A DNA stretch of 64,000 nucleotides from Cyanobacteria bacterium SBLK (GCA_017746715.1 JAGHZQ010000016.1:62001-126000), one strand, 5' to 3'; counted from the stretch's first letter, positions 1 to 9,715 are shown. The notes: a model not told the origin generated them from the letters alone. A program made the numbers and translations.

Positions 1-1
1 C

Positions 2-2221
2 AACAGTACGCTGGTTGAGAATAGCGCGGTCAATGGTGGCGGGATTAATTTATCGATAGGGTCAGAACTCCACGCTAAAAATACCATTATTGCCAACAAT
101 ACCGCGAGTGGGACGGGAAACAACCTGAACGGTGACTTTGCCACCAGCAGTTTTATTGCCAATCTCATCGATGATACGTCCGGAGCCAGCAATCTGACCT
201 TAGATTCCAGCACCCTTGTCGGAGTCGATCCCCTGCTCTCTACCCTGGGCAATTATACTGGCGATACCCAAACCCATGTTCCCCTACCCGGCAGTCCCGC
301 CATCAATGCCGCCGATACCGCCACGGCAACCGCAACCGACCAACGCGGTTACACCCGAGGCACATCGAGCGGTCTTCCCGATATTGGTGCTGTTGAAGTA
401 ACCGCCGACCTCAATTTGACTCAAACGACCCCCGATCCCTTCCTTTTCGGCACGAACGATTTAATCCTGACCCTCACCAATGACGGCCCCGATCCCGTGG
501 GAAGCGTCTCCCTCGAGGCATTTATCGATACAGCAGGAATCTCCGTCACGGAGGTCATCCCGGCTTTGGGAAGCTATGATTCCAGTGCCGATCTTTGGGA
601 TGTTGGAACTCTCAGTAGCAGCCTGCTGTCTGCCAATGGCGCGCCGACTTCTACCGCATTGGTCTTCCGTATCTTTACCGATACGAGAGTGACGGACATT
701 CCCACCATTCAAGCTGCCAATATCGACTTAACGGGAGAAGGCCCCACGACTGCAACGGTAACGCAGGTTTCAACCTCACAATTGAGTAATAGCGAATCAT
801 TGTTCGCAACATCATTTTTTGCGACTCTGGCCGATCTCGTTTCCTCTTCAACCCTTATCTCTTTTAACGATCGCCATTTAACTCACTTGCAATCTCTCAA
901 CTTTTTTAACGCGAGACCGAAACTGGCGGCGGATCCCCTGCCAGACTTAGCAATCGATGATTTTCTCGGCAGCGATTTTGCCAACCACTTTGGGATCGAC
1001 GCGATCGCTACCGTTAACCTCCTGGACATTCAGCAGCGATTGCGAGACTTCACGGCGGCCACAGAAGTCCCCGTTGCGACGATCTATGCGATTTTTGTCC
1101 CCTCTGCCCTCCCCCCGGTTCCGGAAACCAGTCCCGGAATCGCAATTGACTCCGAATATACCCATCTCTTGCGATCGCTCATTCCCAGCCCGCAAGACCG
1201 CCTCGAACTCCTGCTCATCCTCCCAGAGGGAAACCCCATCCGCAAATCCACCCATGCCAACCGCACCGAAGCCCTCGAGGTTGCCGAACGGTTTCGCCGC
1301 ACTATTACGAATGTCCGTCGTCCTTCGGCTTATCGAAAATCTGCCAGACAAATGTATGACTGGCTGCTCGAACCTCTCGAACCCCACCTGCAAAACGCCA
1401 ATATTGAAACCCTCATCTACGTTCTCGATACCGGCCTGCGTACTCTTCCCCTCGCCGCCCTCCACGACGGCAATGATTTTGCGATCGCCCGTTACAGTTT
1501 GAGTTTGACTCCCAGCCTCGCCCTTCTCGACCTGCGCCCCCCCGAGCTCGCCAATAGTAAAATTCTGGCAATGGGTGCAGAAAGTTTTACCGAACAAGAA
1601 CCCCTCCCTGCTGTTCCCGTCGAACTCTCGACCATTACCGAAAACTATTGGCAAGGCACGACCTATCTCAACGAAAACTTTACTCGCAGCAATCTGACTA
1701 AAGTTAGAGACAATACCGCTTATGGCATCGTGCATCTTTCCACCCACGCCGACATTCGCCCCGGTAAACCCTCCGAGTCTTACATCCAACTTTGGGATGA
1801 CAAACTCGCCCTCGATGAATTGCCGGAACTGGGATGGAACGATGCTGAGGTCGAACTTTTAGTTTTAAGTGCCTGTCGTACCGCCGTCAACTCTCCCGAA
1901 GCCGAATTGGGTTTTGCGGGTTTGACGGTGGCTGCGGGGGTGCGATCGGCGATCGGGAGCTTGTGGTACGTGAGTGATATCGGAACCCTCGGATTGATGT
2001 TGAATTTCTACGATCGCCTGCAAGCGTCTTCCATTAAAGCCGAAGCCCTGCGACAGGCGCAACTCTCTCTCTTGCGTGGAGAAACTCGCTTTGAAGGGGG
2101 AGAATTAGTTGTGGGAACGGAACGCTTTCCCCTCACGCCAGACTTGGTAGAATTCGGCGATCGCAATTTTACCCATCCCTACTATTGGAGTGCTTTTACT
2201 CTCATTGGCAATCCGTGGTAA
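2..2221 (+). CDS. Beta-helix repeat protein with C-terminal CHAT protease domain (5' end missing)
   Basis: The frame is open from base 2, so the gene begins before the window; the TTG at 416 is internal, not a start. The first ~130 residues look like the end of a right-handed beta-helix region: Asn/Thr/Gly-rich rungs closing with a GSPAINAAD stretch and a PDIGAVE motif, typical of secreted pectin-lyase-fold proteins. The last ~330 residues are a CHAT (caspase-like clan CD peptidase) domain with the expected His (STH, residue ~582 of the visible frame) and Cys (LSACRTA, ~625). The last residues, around HPYYWSAFTLIGNPW, match those of the haemagglutinin-CHAT protein at 29000-32935, so the two are paralogues. 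Substrate unknown. The family call is firm; export of this copy cannot be judged without the N-terminus. Confidence 0.85.
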   Translation, partial: NSTLVENSAVNGGGINLSIGSELHAKNTIIANNTASGTGNNLNGDFATSSFIANLIDDTSGASNLTLDSSTLVGVDPLLSTLGNYTGDTQTHVPLPGSPAINAADTATATATDQRGYTRGTSSGLPDIGAVEVTADLNLTQTTPDPFLFGTNDLILTLTNDGPDPVGSVSLEAFIDTAGISVTEVIPALGSYDSSADLWDVGTLSSSLLSANGAPTSTALVFRIFTDTRVTDIPTIQAANIDLTGEGPTTATVTQVSTSQLSNSESLFATSFFATLADLVSSSTLISFNDRHLTHLQSLNFFNARPKLAADPLPDLAIDDFLGSDFANHFGIDAIATVNLLDIQQRLRDFTAATEVPVATIYAIFVPSALPPVPETSPGIAIDSEYTHLLRSLIPSPQDRLELLLILPEGNPIRKSTHANRTEALEVAERFRRTITNVRRPSAYRKSARQMYDWLLEPLEPHLQNANIETLIYVLDTGLRTLPLAALHDGNDFAIARYSLSLTPSLALLDLRPPELANSKILAMGAESFTEQEPLPAVPVELSTITENYWQGTTYLNENFTRSNLTKVRDNTAYGIVHLSTHADIRPGKPSESYIQLWDDKLALDELPELGWNDAEVELLVLSACRTAVNSPEAELGFAGLTVAAGVRSAIGSLWYVSDIGTLGLMLNFYDRLQASSIKAEALRQAQLSLLRGETRFEGGELVVGTERFPLTPDLVEFGDRNFTHPYYWSAFTLIGNPW

Positions 2222-2348
2222 TCAATCACCCGTCACCTGTTATCAGTTATCGGGCAATCTCTTCAAGAAGCGCGTATCTTGATTAAACTGTAGGGAAGCG
2301 ATCGCTCTTATATAAAGATCGCCGACCTCGCGAGACTGGAAAGGAACA

Positions 2349-4604
2349 ATGTTACTGACTTCGCACATCGATCGCGCTAAAGTTTATGCGGCTGGGGCAA
2401 GGGTCACGAGAATTGCCCGATTGCAACTCGAGGAAGGTCGAATTCCCGATCGCGTGGAAATTGCCGATCTGCCCCTCGCCCTCGAGGATGGCAGCGTAAC
2501 GGCCAAAGTAGAGGGGGATTTACCCGATACCGCGATCGCCACGGATATTCGAGTCGGCGTTGCCATTCCTCCTCGGGAGGACTGGCAAGAACCCCCCTTA
2601 GAAATCGAATTGCGAACCGCCCGAGAAGAAGTCGAACGCTTGAGCGATGCGATCTCCACGATCGAGCAAGAAATCGACCTCCTCAACGGTTTAAAAATTC
2701 CCGATCGCCCCCAAGGAGAAAAAGGCAAAGCCCCACCCCTATCTCCCATTGCTCCCAGATTGGCGATCGCGACTTATAAAAGTGAGGAAATCGCAGCGCG
2801 ACAGCAAGAACAACAGGCGATCTGGGAACGATTGCGAGTCGCAGAAGAACATTATCGAGACTTAGAACAACGCCAGAAGAAAGCCTCAACCGCCAAACAA
2901 GCCAGACCCGACGAATTGCGAAAAACCGTGACAGTGGGCTTACAATACGAAGGAGATACGAGTCGTTTTACGGAACAACAAATTATTATCGAATATTTCG
3001 TTCCAGGCGCTCGATGGACTCCCGCCTATGCGTTTCGCATCGACAGCCGCCAAAATACCGCCAGTGTTGCCGTCCGCGCCCTCATTTGCCAGCGTACCGG
3101 AGAAGATTGGACGAGAGTGGGTTTGGAACTGTCTACCGCAGAACCAACGGCGCAATGGGAACTCCCCGAACTTGCCTCTCTTCGTATCGGACGCACCCAA
3201 CCGACTCCGAAAAAACAGGGATGGCGCAGTCCGACCGCAGGAGTTGAGTTATTATTTACCGACTACGATCGCGATCGCCAACAATGCCAACCGCAAGCCA
3301 GTCGCCCCCCTCAATTAAAAGTACCTCAATTAAATTCTCCTCCCGCTCTAGCCAATCGCACTCAAAAAATAGCATCCTTTCAATCTCGATCGCGCAGCAT
3401 AACCGAGCTTGCCGAAGAAGAGATGAGTGAGGATATCCCAGGCAGAATGATGATGGCGAAAATAGCCTCACCTTCTCCGCCGCCAATGGCTTCTCCGAGT
3501 AGATCTGAAGATAAGGCGAACTATTTTGCCGAACCCCAGCGAGCCAAAAAGAAAACATTGCGGAAAAAAGAGTCTCGCGCCGATAGAGAAATCCAAGAGC
3601 GTTCTTTGCAAAGACGGAAAATCCCTCGAGAAATAACGTTTTCCGAGGCAGAATCCCTCGATGCAGATGAGTTTGCCGATACTCTAGCACTGGAAAGTAC
3701 AACGGAGTCTTTTGCACATTTACTCTCTTACGGATCTCTGCGCTTGGGCAAGATGAGCGATCGCGCCCTACGGGGCAAACTTTCCCTCGTGCAAACATCG
3801 GAACTGTATCTCGAAGTCCTGCAACAGCAACAGATTGAGGTGGATTTTAATCTCATGCAATCCATCCGCAAATCCATCAAACTCGCCGAACAATGCTTGG
3901 GTCTCCCCTTACCCGAAGGCAGTAGCAACGTACGGCAAGCGGCGGGATCCTTTGATTATGCCTATCGCGCTGATGGGATTGCAGATATCCCCAGCGATCG
4001 CCAATTTCACTCCGTTGCCCTCACCCGAGAGCATGCAGAGATGGAAATGCGCTATATTGTCGTCCCGAGAGAGGATGACAATGCTTTTCGCGTCGCTGTA
4101 TTTCGCAACCCCCTGATTGCCCCTTTGCTTCCCGGTTTGGCAGATATTTATCTCAATGACGAGTATTTATTTTCCCGTCCCATTGAGACCGTACCGCCAA
4201 AAGGCGAGATGGAATTAGGCTTGGGAGTCGAACAGGGGATTAAAACTGCTAGAAATACCACTTATCAAGAAACGCGATCGGGCTTTGCTATGGTGGGAGC
4301 CAATCGATTCGAACATCGTATCGAAATTGAAGTCGCCAACCGCTTGCCAAAGGTTGCCAAAATTGAAGTGCGCGATCGCATTCCCGTCCCCGAGGAAAAT
4401 GTCAAAAAAGTTGAGGTGGAAATCGGTGAAGTGTCTCCCCCTTGGGAAAAATACGAACAGCGAGAACGAAACCTTCCCATTAAGGGGGGCTATTGTTGGA
4501 AAATCGAACTCCCCCCAGGAGAAAAACAAACCCTCTCGGCAGAATATACGATTAAAACCGGAGTGGATAGCGAATTAGTGGGGGGAAATCGTCGCGAGGG
4601 GTAA
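2349..4604 (+). CDS. MuiA-like mucoidy inhibitor family protein (DUF4139)
   Basis: A 751-residue protein. The N-terminus (SHIDRAKVYAAGARVTR) is typical of the MuiA family, in which an N-terminal DUF4140 region is followed by a coiled coil and a C-terminal DUF4139 beta domain. Here residues ~85-195 are Glu/Arg/Gln-rich and look like coiled coil. Residues ~320-430 are low-complexity and charged, probably a disordered linker. From ~460 on, the sequence is the conserved DUF4139 part. There is no obvious signal peptide. A GGAA ribosome-binding site lies 5 bases before the ATG. The gene stands alone, between the CHAT gene and a convergent glutathione transferase. The biochemical function of this family is not established; the name comes from an effect on mucoidy in another bacterium. 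Confidence 0.75.
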   Translation: MLLTSHIDRAKVYAAGARVTRIARLQLEEGRIPDRVEIADLPLALEDGSVTAKVEGDLPDTAIATDIRVGVAIPPREDWQEPPLEIELRTAREEVERLSDAISTIEQEIDLLNGLKIPDRPQGEKGKAPPLSPIAPRLAIATYKSEEIAARQQEQQAIWERLRVAEEHYRDLEQRQKKASTAKQARPDELRKTVTVGLQYEGDTSRFTEQQIIIEYFVPGARWTPAYAFRIDSRQNTASVAVRALICQRTGEDWTRVGLELSTAEPTAQWELPELASLRIGRTQPTPKKQGWRSPTAGVELLFTDYDRDRQQCQPQASRPPQLKVPQLNSPPALANRTQKIASFQSRSRSITELAEEEMSEDIPGRMMMAKIASPSPPPMASPSRSEDKANYFAEPQRAKKKTLRKKESRADREIQERSLQRRKIPREITFSEAESLDADEFADTLALESTTESFAHLLSYGSLRLGKMSDRALRGKLSLVQTSELYLEVLQQQQIEVDFNLMQSIRKSIKLAEQCLGLPLPEGSSNVRQAAGSFDYAYRADGIADIPSDRQFHSVALTREHAEMEMRYIVVPREDDNAFRVAVFRNPLIAPLLPGLADIYLNDEYLFSRPIETVPPKGEMELGLGVEQGIKTARNTTYQETRSGFAMVGANRFEHRIEIEVANRLPKVAKIEVRDRIPVPEENVKKVEVEIGEVSPPWEKYEQRERNLPIKGGYCWKIELPPGEKQTLSAEYTIKTGVDSELVGGNRREG

Positions 4605-4643
4605 GCGATCGCTCCTTTCACAAACAATGAAAGGCAAGGATGG

Positions 4644-5312
4644 TTAAGCTAACTTTGTCACTTCCAATCCACGAGCAGAGGCAGGCCGCTGTTTACAGCG
4701 TTCGTACCAGTTCGCAACATGAGGAAAGTTCTGTAGTAGCTCAACCGCATTGTATCCCCAATCGAGAGCGCCTACCCAAGGAAAAGTCGCCATATCAGCA
4801 ATGGTATAGCCTTCTCGAATCAGATAATCTTGCTCCTGCAAGCGCGTTTCTAAAACGCCTAACAAACGCTTGACTTCAGTTTGATAGCGCTCAATGCTAT
4901 AGGGAATCTTTTCCTTAGCATAAGTATAAAAATGACCAAACTGGCCAAACATCGGTCCCACGCCTCCCACTTGAAAAAACAACCACTGCAAACACTCACT
5001 CCGAGCGACCGGATTATCGGGTAAATATTGTCCTGATTTTTCTGCCAGATAAATTAAAATTGCGCCCGACTCAAACACCGATAATGATTCACCATTCGGT
5101 CCATTGGGATCGACAATGGCGGGAATCTTCGAGTTGGGATTAATCGCCACAAATTCATCGGTAAACTGTTCGCCTGCCATAATATCGACTCGATGGGCCT
5201 CATAGGGCAGGGCCATTTCTTCGAGAGCGATCGCCACTTTTTGTCCATTGGGAGTTCCCAGCGAATAAAGTTGAATGCGATCGGGGTATTGAGCCGGCCA
5301 TTTTAAAGTCAT
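4644..5312 (-). CDS. Glutathione S-transferase family protein (YghU/YfcG-like)
   Basis: A 222-residue protein with an N-terminal thioredoxin-like GST domain (IQLYSLGTPNGQKVAIALEE, then NPNSKIPAIVD with the cis-Pro, and FESGAILIYLAE with the Glu/Ser pair that binds the gamma-glutamyl end of glutathione). An all-helical C-terminal domain follows, with YTIADMATFPWV, the usual N-capping box/hydrophobic staple motif. The TPNGQK active-site loop resembles the disulfide-bond reductase-type GSTs YfcG/YghU. Likely a soluble cytosolic glutathione-dependent reductase or peroxidase. It shares its strand with the thioredoxin-like gene upstream (68 bases away), so the two may be cotranscribed redox genes. 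Confidence 0.85.
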   Translation of the reverse strand: MTLKWPAQYPDRIQLYSLGTPNGQKVAIALEEMALPYEAHRVDIMAGEQFTDEFVAINPNSKIPAIVDPNGPNGESLSVFESGAILIYLAEKSGQYLPDNPVARSECLQWLFFQVGGVGPMFGQFGHFYTYAKEKIPYSIERYQTEVKRLLGVLETRLQEQDYLIREGYTIADMATFPWVGALDWGYNAVELLQNFPHVANWYERCKQRPASARGLEVTKLA

Positions 5313-5380
5313 AACGAGTCTCCTGGGTTATCTTCAGTTTAAAAAAGTATCGATTTATCACAGCGTTGGCGGTCAGAGCA

Positions 5381-5926
5381 TTAGCTCCACTTAATCGAAC
5401 AGCCCATGCTAGGATATTGCACTGTTGGACCAGTGCCGGTCGCCGCAACGAATTGCATCGCTTCGAGCAGCTCGGGCTTGCGGTTGGTCGGATCGCCCAT
5501 ACGAGCATCGTCTAATCGCCCGCGATATTGCAGAATACCGTTGGCATTAAAGCCAAAGAAATCAGGGGTACAAACCGCACCGTAGGCTTTGCCTACAGAC
5601 TGGTCTTCATCAACGAGGTAAGGAAAAGTAAACCCGTGTTGTCGAGCAAATTTTTTCATATTGGCAGGGCTATCGGCAGGTACATAACGGTAGTCATTGG
5701 ACATCACCGCGACGACGTTAACTCCATCGGCTTGGAGGCATTTGGCATCCGCAACAAATCGGTCAATTACGGCCTGCACATACGGACAATGATTACAAAT
5801 AAAGGCAACTAATAAGCCTTTTTCTCCCATCAGACTTTCGAGAGAATAGGCGTTCCCATCTGGATCTGAGAGGGTAAAGGCTGAGGCCTGCCGGCCTGCT
5901 TGACAATCGGGTGTGTTGAGTAACAT
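5381..5926 (-). CDS. Thioredoxin-fold protein, AhpC/TSA-like
   Basis: A 181-residue thioredoxin-fold protein with a CNHCPYV active site (Cys44 and Cys47) after a FTLSDPDGNAYSLESL peroxiredoxin-like strand. TPDFFGFNANG corresponds to the conserved cis-Pro region. There is no signal peptide, so it is probably cytosolic. This compact CxxCPY family is common in cyanobacteria and proteobacteria and is usually annotated only as thioredoxin family or redoxin; the natural partner is unknown. It lies upstream of the GST gene on the same strand. A short gap separates it from the SDR gene, which is also on the minus strand. Confidence 0.85.
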   Translation of the reverse strand: MLLNTPDCQAGRQASAFTLSDPDGNAYSLESLMGEKGLLVAFICNHCPYVQAVIDRFVADAKCLQADGVNVVAVMSNDYRYVPADSPANMKKFARQHGFTFPYLVDEDQSVGKAYGAVCTPDFFGFNANGILQYRGRLDDARMGDPTNRKPELLEAMQFVAATGTGPTVQYPSMGCSIKWS

Positions 5927-6072
5927 TGGTCTTGATTTAAGGATGATTTTTGAGTGTTGTTTTTTGAAAATGCGCGATCGCGAATGGGGGTTAGGGCAGA
6001 TAGGCTGAGCTTCGTCGAGCTATCGCCTATCTTTGAGACATGGCATGAATCCAGCAACACCTGCGATGCCGA

Positions 6073-6807
6073 TTAAGGCAGCATGCCAGCAAACTGCTTT
6101 TCAATGGCTTTGAGTCCCTCCGTAACCCCCGAGAGGACTTGAATAGCAGTGTTGTCGGGGTAAATATCTTCTACGCCATTCTCTAGCCCTTGCAATAGCG
6201 CATTAGCAACTTGGCTCGTGGGGGCTTTATCCAAGGGCAGCTCTTCTGCCATTTTTGTATCGATAGGTCCGGGATAGAGACCGACAACAAAAGTGCCTTG
6301 TGCCGCAAGCTGCGCGCGAGTCGCTTGGGTCAATGAATGAAGCGCGGCTTTTGCGGCGCTATAAGTGGCTACAGAAGGAACATTCACATAGGAAGCGAGC
6401 GAGCAGAGATTGACCAGCGCTCCCCCTGCATTGCGTTTTAAAATGGGTGCAAAGGCCCGAGTCATTGCCAATGTTCCAAAATAAGTCACATTCATCTCCC
6501 ACTGAGCTGTTTCCATGCTGCTATCGACGAATAGGTCGCCGCCCCCGAGCACTCCTGCATTATTAATCAGTAAATTGACATCCCGAGCCTGCTGCGCGAT
6601 CGCTGCGATCTGTTCGGAATTCGTCACATCTAGAGTCACGGGTACAATCCGAGCTGGGTCTATGGCAACAACTTCAGCCAAGGAATCGACATTACGCGCT
6701 GTTGCATAAATCTTTTGGGCGCCCGCAGCCTGCAAGGCTTCCACAAACGCTCGGCCAATTCCTCTGTTGGCACCTGTAACTAAGGCGATCGCATTTTGAA
6801 TGTGCAT
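6073..6807 (-). CDS. SDR family NAD(P)-dependent oxidoreductase
   Basis: A classical short-chain dehydrogenase of 244 residues: TGANRGIGR cofactor-binding loop near residue 14, NNAGVLGGG, the catalytic Ser in NLCSLAS and the YSAAK catalytic Tyr/Lys motif, then the PGPIDTKMAEE segment. The substrate cannot be told from sequence. Immediately upstream on the same strand is a TetR-family gene, and the SDR promoter region carries an inverted repeat overlapping promoter-like boxes (6861-6892). The gene is therefore probably repressed by that regulator and induced by an unknown small molecule. Confidence 0.9.
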   Translation of the reverse strand: MHIQNAIALVTGANRGIGRAFVEALQAAGAQKIYATARNVDSLAEVVAIDPARIVPVTLDVTNSEQIAAIAQQARDVNLLINNAGVLGGGDLFVDSSMETAQWEMNVTYFGTLAMTRAFAPILKRNAGGALVNLCSLASYVNVPSVATYSAAKAALHSLTQATRAQLAAQGTFVVGLYPGPIDTKMAEELPLDKAPTSQVANALLQGLENGVEDIYPDNTAIQVLSGVTEGLKAIEKQFAGMLP

Positions 6808-6860
6808 GGATTAGTTCTCCAAAAAAATGAGCTTTTTAGATGCAGTGTTTAGACCACTTG

Positions 6861-6892
6861 GTACATACTAGCATGGAAAAAATAGTTTGTAC
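6861..6892 (-). promoter_or_regulatory. Candidate TetR operator overlapping the SDR promoter
   Basis: Arms GTACATACTA (6861-6870) and TAGTTTGTAC (6883-6892) form an inverted repeat matching at 9 of 10 positions. Read on the minus strand, the arms contain TTGTAC and TAGTAT separated by 18 bases, a plausible -35/-10 pair. An operator that sits on the promoter in this way fits repression by the adjacent TetR protein. Inference from sequence only. Confidence 0.5.
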
Positions 6893-6931
6893 AACTCATT
6901 CCAAAAAAAAATGATCGAGTTGCCTCAAAGT

Positions 6932-7513
6932 CTAGGCAATAAGCCGAAGGGCTTGGTCTGCGATCGCTCTCAAAGCGCTTTCTTCAAAGACTCCCCGGCC
7001 CAAAACTCTAATTCCGGTTATCAGGGCGACTAAGGCTCTAGCTGTTTCCTGTGGGTTAATGGATTCAGGCAGCTCAGAGCGAGCCCGTCCCAGTTCGATT
7101 TGACGTTGTAAAAAAACTTCAACTGCCTGTATGCCAGTCTTGACAATGGTTTGAATCTCTTTGTCATGGGTCGGCAACTCGAGAGACGTATTAACCAGCA
7201 AGCATCCTTTTTGGTCGGGATCGCTCAAGGCTTCTTGGATGACTCCTTCAAATAGGGCTTGGATTGCTTGATGGGGATCTTCGATTTCTTCAAGCCGGCT
7301 TAGGGTGGCTCTGCTGTTCTCGCGGTCGTATTTACGCAGTGCTTTAACGAATAAATCTCGTTTGCCACCGAAAGCATTATAAAGACTGCTACGCTTGAGT
7401 CCTGTCGCTTCAAGCAGGTCTGCAATTGATGTGTCTACGTACCCTTTAGTCCAAAACACGTGCATGGCTTTGTCAATGGCATCTTGAACTTCAAATGTTT
7501 TTTCCCATGGCAT
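6932..7513 (-). CDS. TetR/AcrR family transcriptional regulator
   Basis: A 193-residue protein whose N-terminus is a TetR helix-turn-helix: FEVQDAIDKAMHVFWTKGY, then SIADLLEATGLKRSSLYNAFGGKRDLF, the canonical recognition-helix region. The C-terminal ligand/dimerisation domain contains a QKGCLLVNTSLE segment typical of the subgroup that regulates oxidoreductase genes. It lies upstream of, and in the same direction as, the SDR gene, with a 124-base gap that carries a palindrome. It is probably the local repressor of the SDR and possibly of itself. Effector unknown. Confidence 0.9.
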   Translation of the reverse strand: MPWEKTFEVQDAIDKAMHVFWTKGYVDTSIADLLEATGLKRSSLYNAFGGKRDLFVKALRKYDRENSRATLSRLEEIEDPHQAIQALFEGVIQEALSDPDQKGCLLVNTSLELPTHDKEIQTIVKTGIQAVEVFLQRQIELGRARSELPESINPQETARALVALITGIRVLGRGVFEESALRAIADQALRLIA

Positions 7514-7924
7514 GAGCTGACACGATTAAAAGATAGAACCATCTTAACATTCGGAGACTAATTGTACCGATCGATTCAATCAATTTTGCAGGAGCATCGT
7601 GACAGAAACCTACAGTTATCGGAGTTCGCTTGAATCACTATACTTCTCGGTGAGGGAGCAGAGGAAGCAGGGGAAGCGGAGGAAGAAGAATTTTGCAAGA
7701 AAAAGTCTAAGTTCGGATAATTTCCGGATTTGATATAACTTTGCCGAAAATGGAAGGTTGGATAGTGGCGTTTCCCTAGGTCTTCAAGTATTAATTCAGA
7801 GTCGAGCGCGATCGCGACATTACGCCAAATTGAGACAATTGCTAACGACACCCGATCCAAATTATCGAGATCGCGTTAAGATAGCTCGTAAACTAAAGCA
7901 ATAATCTTTAACAAAACAAATTTT
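7514..7924. other. Intergenic region with a purine-rich repeat tract
   Basis: About 410 bases separate the divergent tetR and radical SAM genes. At roughly 7650-7690 there is a GAGGAAGCAGGGGAAGC-type purine-rich tract, a low-complexity repeat often seen between cyanobacterial genes. A 94-codon minus-strand open frame (7576-7860) has Ser/Ala/Pro low-complexity composition derived from this tract and is not a convincing gene. No RNA gene was recognised. Confidence 0.5.
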
Positions 7925-9535
7925 ATGAGAGCGCTTCTGCTTTATCCCTTATTCCCCAAGAGCTTTTGGTCTTTCGAGAAAGCCCTCGACTTGGTCGGAC
8001 GCAAAGCCCTATTGCCTCCCCTCGGCTTGATTACTGTTGCAGCTATTTTACCCCGAGAATGGGAATTCAAACTGGTCGATCGCAATGTCCGCAGTGTCAC
8101 AGAAGCGGAATGGGATTGGGCAGAAATTGTAATATTATCCGGCATGATCGTGCAAAAAGGCGATATGCTCGACCAAATTCGCGAGGCAAAACGAAGGAAA
8201 AAGAAAGTTGCGATCGGCGGACCTTACGCTACCTCTTTTTATAAGGAATTGCAAGGTGAGGTAGATTATCTTGTTTTAGATGAAGGAGAAATTACACTTC
8301 CCATGTTCGTCGAAGCGATCGAAAAGGGCGAAGAATCCGGCATTTTCCGGGCAACGGAGAAACCCGATGTCACCAGTACTCCCATCCCTCGCTACGATCT
8401 GTTAGAATTGGATGCCTATTCCGAGATGTCAGTGCAGTTTTCTCGCGGTTGTCCCTTCCAATGCGAATTCTGCGATATTATCGTCCTCTACGGTCGCAAA
8501 CCCCGCACCAAAACCCCCCAACAACTCATCGCCGAACTGGAATACCTTTACGAGCTGGGTTGGCGCAGAACCATCTTTTTAGTCGATGATAATTTCATCG
8601 GCAACAAGCGCAATGTTAAATTATTATTGCGAGCATTGCAACCGTGGATGGAAGAAAAAGGCTATCCGTTCACTTTTGGGACGGAAGCCTCGGTGGATTT
8701 AGCACAAGACCAAGAATTAATGGACTTAATGACGGCTTGTAATTTCGGGACGGTTTTCTTAGGCATTGAAACTCCCGACGAAGGGAGTTTGGAAGTGACG
8801 AAAAAGTTTCAAAATACTCGCGATCCCTTGAGTGAATCAGTGCATAAAATTATCAGTTCTGGCATTCGCATCATGGCTGGATTTATTATCGGTTTTGATG
8901 GGGAAAAATCCGGTGCAGGCGATCGCGTGGTGGAATTTGTGGAAAAAAGCACGATTCCTCTTGCTCTTTTCAGTATGTTGCAAGCACTTCCCGATACGGC
9001 ACTCTGGCATCGCTTGGAAAAAGAAGGTCGCTTAATCGGGGAATCGGGAGATGTCAATCAAACCACTTTAATGAACTTTATGCCCACCCGTTCGGTAGAA
9101 GAAATCGCCCGGGAATATGTAGAGGGTTTTTGGCGACTTTACGACCCACAAAACTACCTCGATCGCACTTACAAGCACTATCGCATTCTTGGCGAAGCCC
9201 CTTGTCATAAAACTCCAAAACCCCGCAAAAAGAAAGCCAAGAAAAAAATGGAATGGGCAACAATTAAAGCCTTATTGATTATTTTCTGGCGACAAGGAAT
9301 CTTGCGGAAAACTCGCTCTACTTTTTGGTATTATCTTTGGGAAATGTTCCGCCACAACCGTCGCGGCGTTCCTAGTTATTTAACGGTTTGCGCCCAAATC
9401 GAACATTTCTTAGAATATCGCCAAATTGTCAAAGAGCAAATTGAAGCGCAGTTGAGTGCATATCAAGCAAGAATGAAAGAGATTGAAGCCGAATCGCAAG
9501 TAAAAGAACAAGAAATCAGCGCGATCGCCAGTTAG
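7925..9535 (+). CDS. B12-binding domain radical SAM protein (DUF4070/HpnP-like), copy 1
   Basis: A 536-residue protein: an N-terminal cobalamin-binding Rossmann domain (residues ~1-140; LIYPLFP-type start, GGPYATS, LDEGE), then a radical SAM core with the 4Fe-4S motif CPFQCEFC (Cys176, Cys180, Cys183), then a DUF4070-type region and a Lys-rich C-terminus. The architecture is that of the HpnP family, whose studied member C-methylates hopanoids, but cyanobacteria carry many paralogues of unknown substrate. The DxHxxG cobalamin loop is not obvious, as is usual in this group. A close paralogue follows at 9716 in tandem. A methyltransferase or other radical SAM C-modifying reaction is likely; the substrate is not inferable. 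Confidence 0.85.
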   Translation: MRALLLYPLFPKSFWSFEKALDLVGRKALLPPLGLITVAAILPREWEFKLVDRNVRSVTEAEWDWAEIVILSGMIVQKGDMLDQIREAKRRKKKVAIGGPYATSFYKELQGEVDYLVLDEGEITLPMFVEAIEKGEESGIFRATEKPDVTSTPIPRYDLLELDAYSEMSVQFSRGCPFQCEFCDIIVLYGRKPRTKTPQQLIAELEYLYELGWRRTIFLVDDNFIGNKRNVKLLLRALQPWMEEKGYPFTFGTEASVDLAQDQELMDLMTACNFGTVFLGIETPDEGSLEVTKKFQNTRDPLSESVHKIISSGIRIMAGFIIGFDGEKSGAGDRVVEFVEKSTIPLALFSMLQALPDTALWHRLEKEGRLIGESGDVNQTTLMNFMPTRSVEEIAREYVEGFWRLYDPQNYLDRTYKHYRILGEAPCHKTPKPRKKKAKKKMEWATIKALLIIFWRQGILRKTRSTFWYYLWEMFRHNRRGVPSYLTVCAQIEHFLEYRQIVKEQIEAQLSAYQARMKEIEAESQVKEQEISAIAS

Positions 9536-9536
9536 T

Positions 9537-9579
9537 TTGTCAAGGAGCGATCGCTATCTCTGCGATCGCTTCTTGACAA
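9537..9579 (+). terminator. Hairpin built on two HIP1 palindromes, after the first radical SAM gene
   Basis: An ~18-base stem beginning TTGTCAAGGAGCGATCGC, with a 7-base loop and a complementary arm carrying one mismatch. It starts 2 bases after the stop codon of the first radical SAM gene. No U-tract follows, so it may act as a processing or stability hairpin that separates the two paralogues rather than a classical terminator. Confidence 0.5.
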
Positions 9580-9715
9580 CTGACAAACAAGCGACGATCG
9601 TATAGATTGAATGAAAAAGCTAGAAATCGGGTTGCTCTCAACAGGGCGAGAAATCAATCTTCTCACCCGTTAAACCAGAATCGAAAATGTTCAACAACCC
9701 AATCATAATTTAAGA

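Noticed and set aside
947..1789. A 280-codon open frame antisense to the CHAT gene
   Set aside because: Shadow of the high-GC coding strand; no plausible protein features, while the plus strand has a clear CHAT domain.
416..2221. A separate 601-residue CHAT gene starting at 416
   Set aside because: Base 416 is a TTG inside a frame that is open back to base 2 and codes beta-helix sequence continuous with the CHAT part; the gene starts before the window.
7576..7860. A 94-codon minus-strand open frame
   Set aside because: Its Ser/Ala/Pro stretch is the translation of an intergenic purine-rich repeat and it has no ribosome-binding site or recognisable domain.
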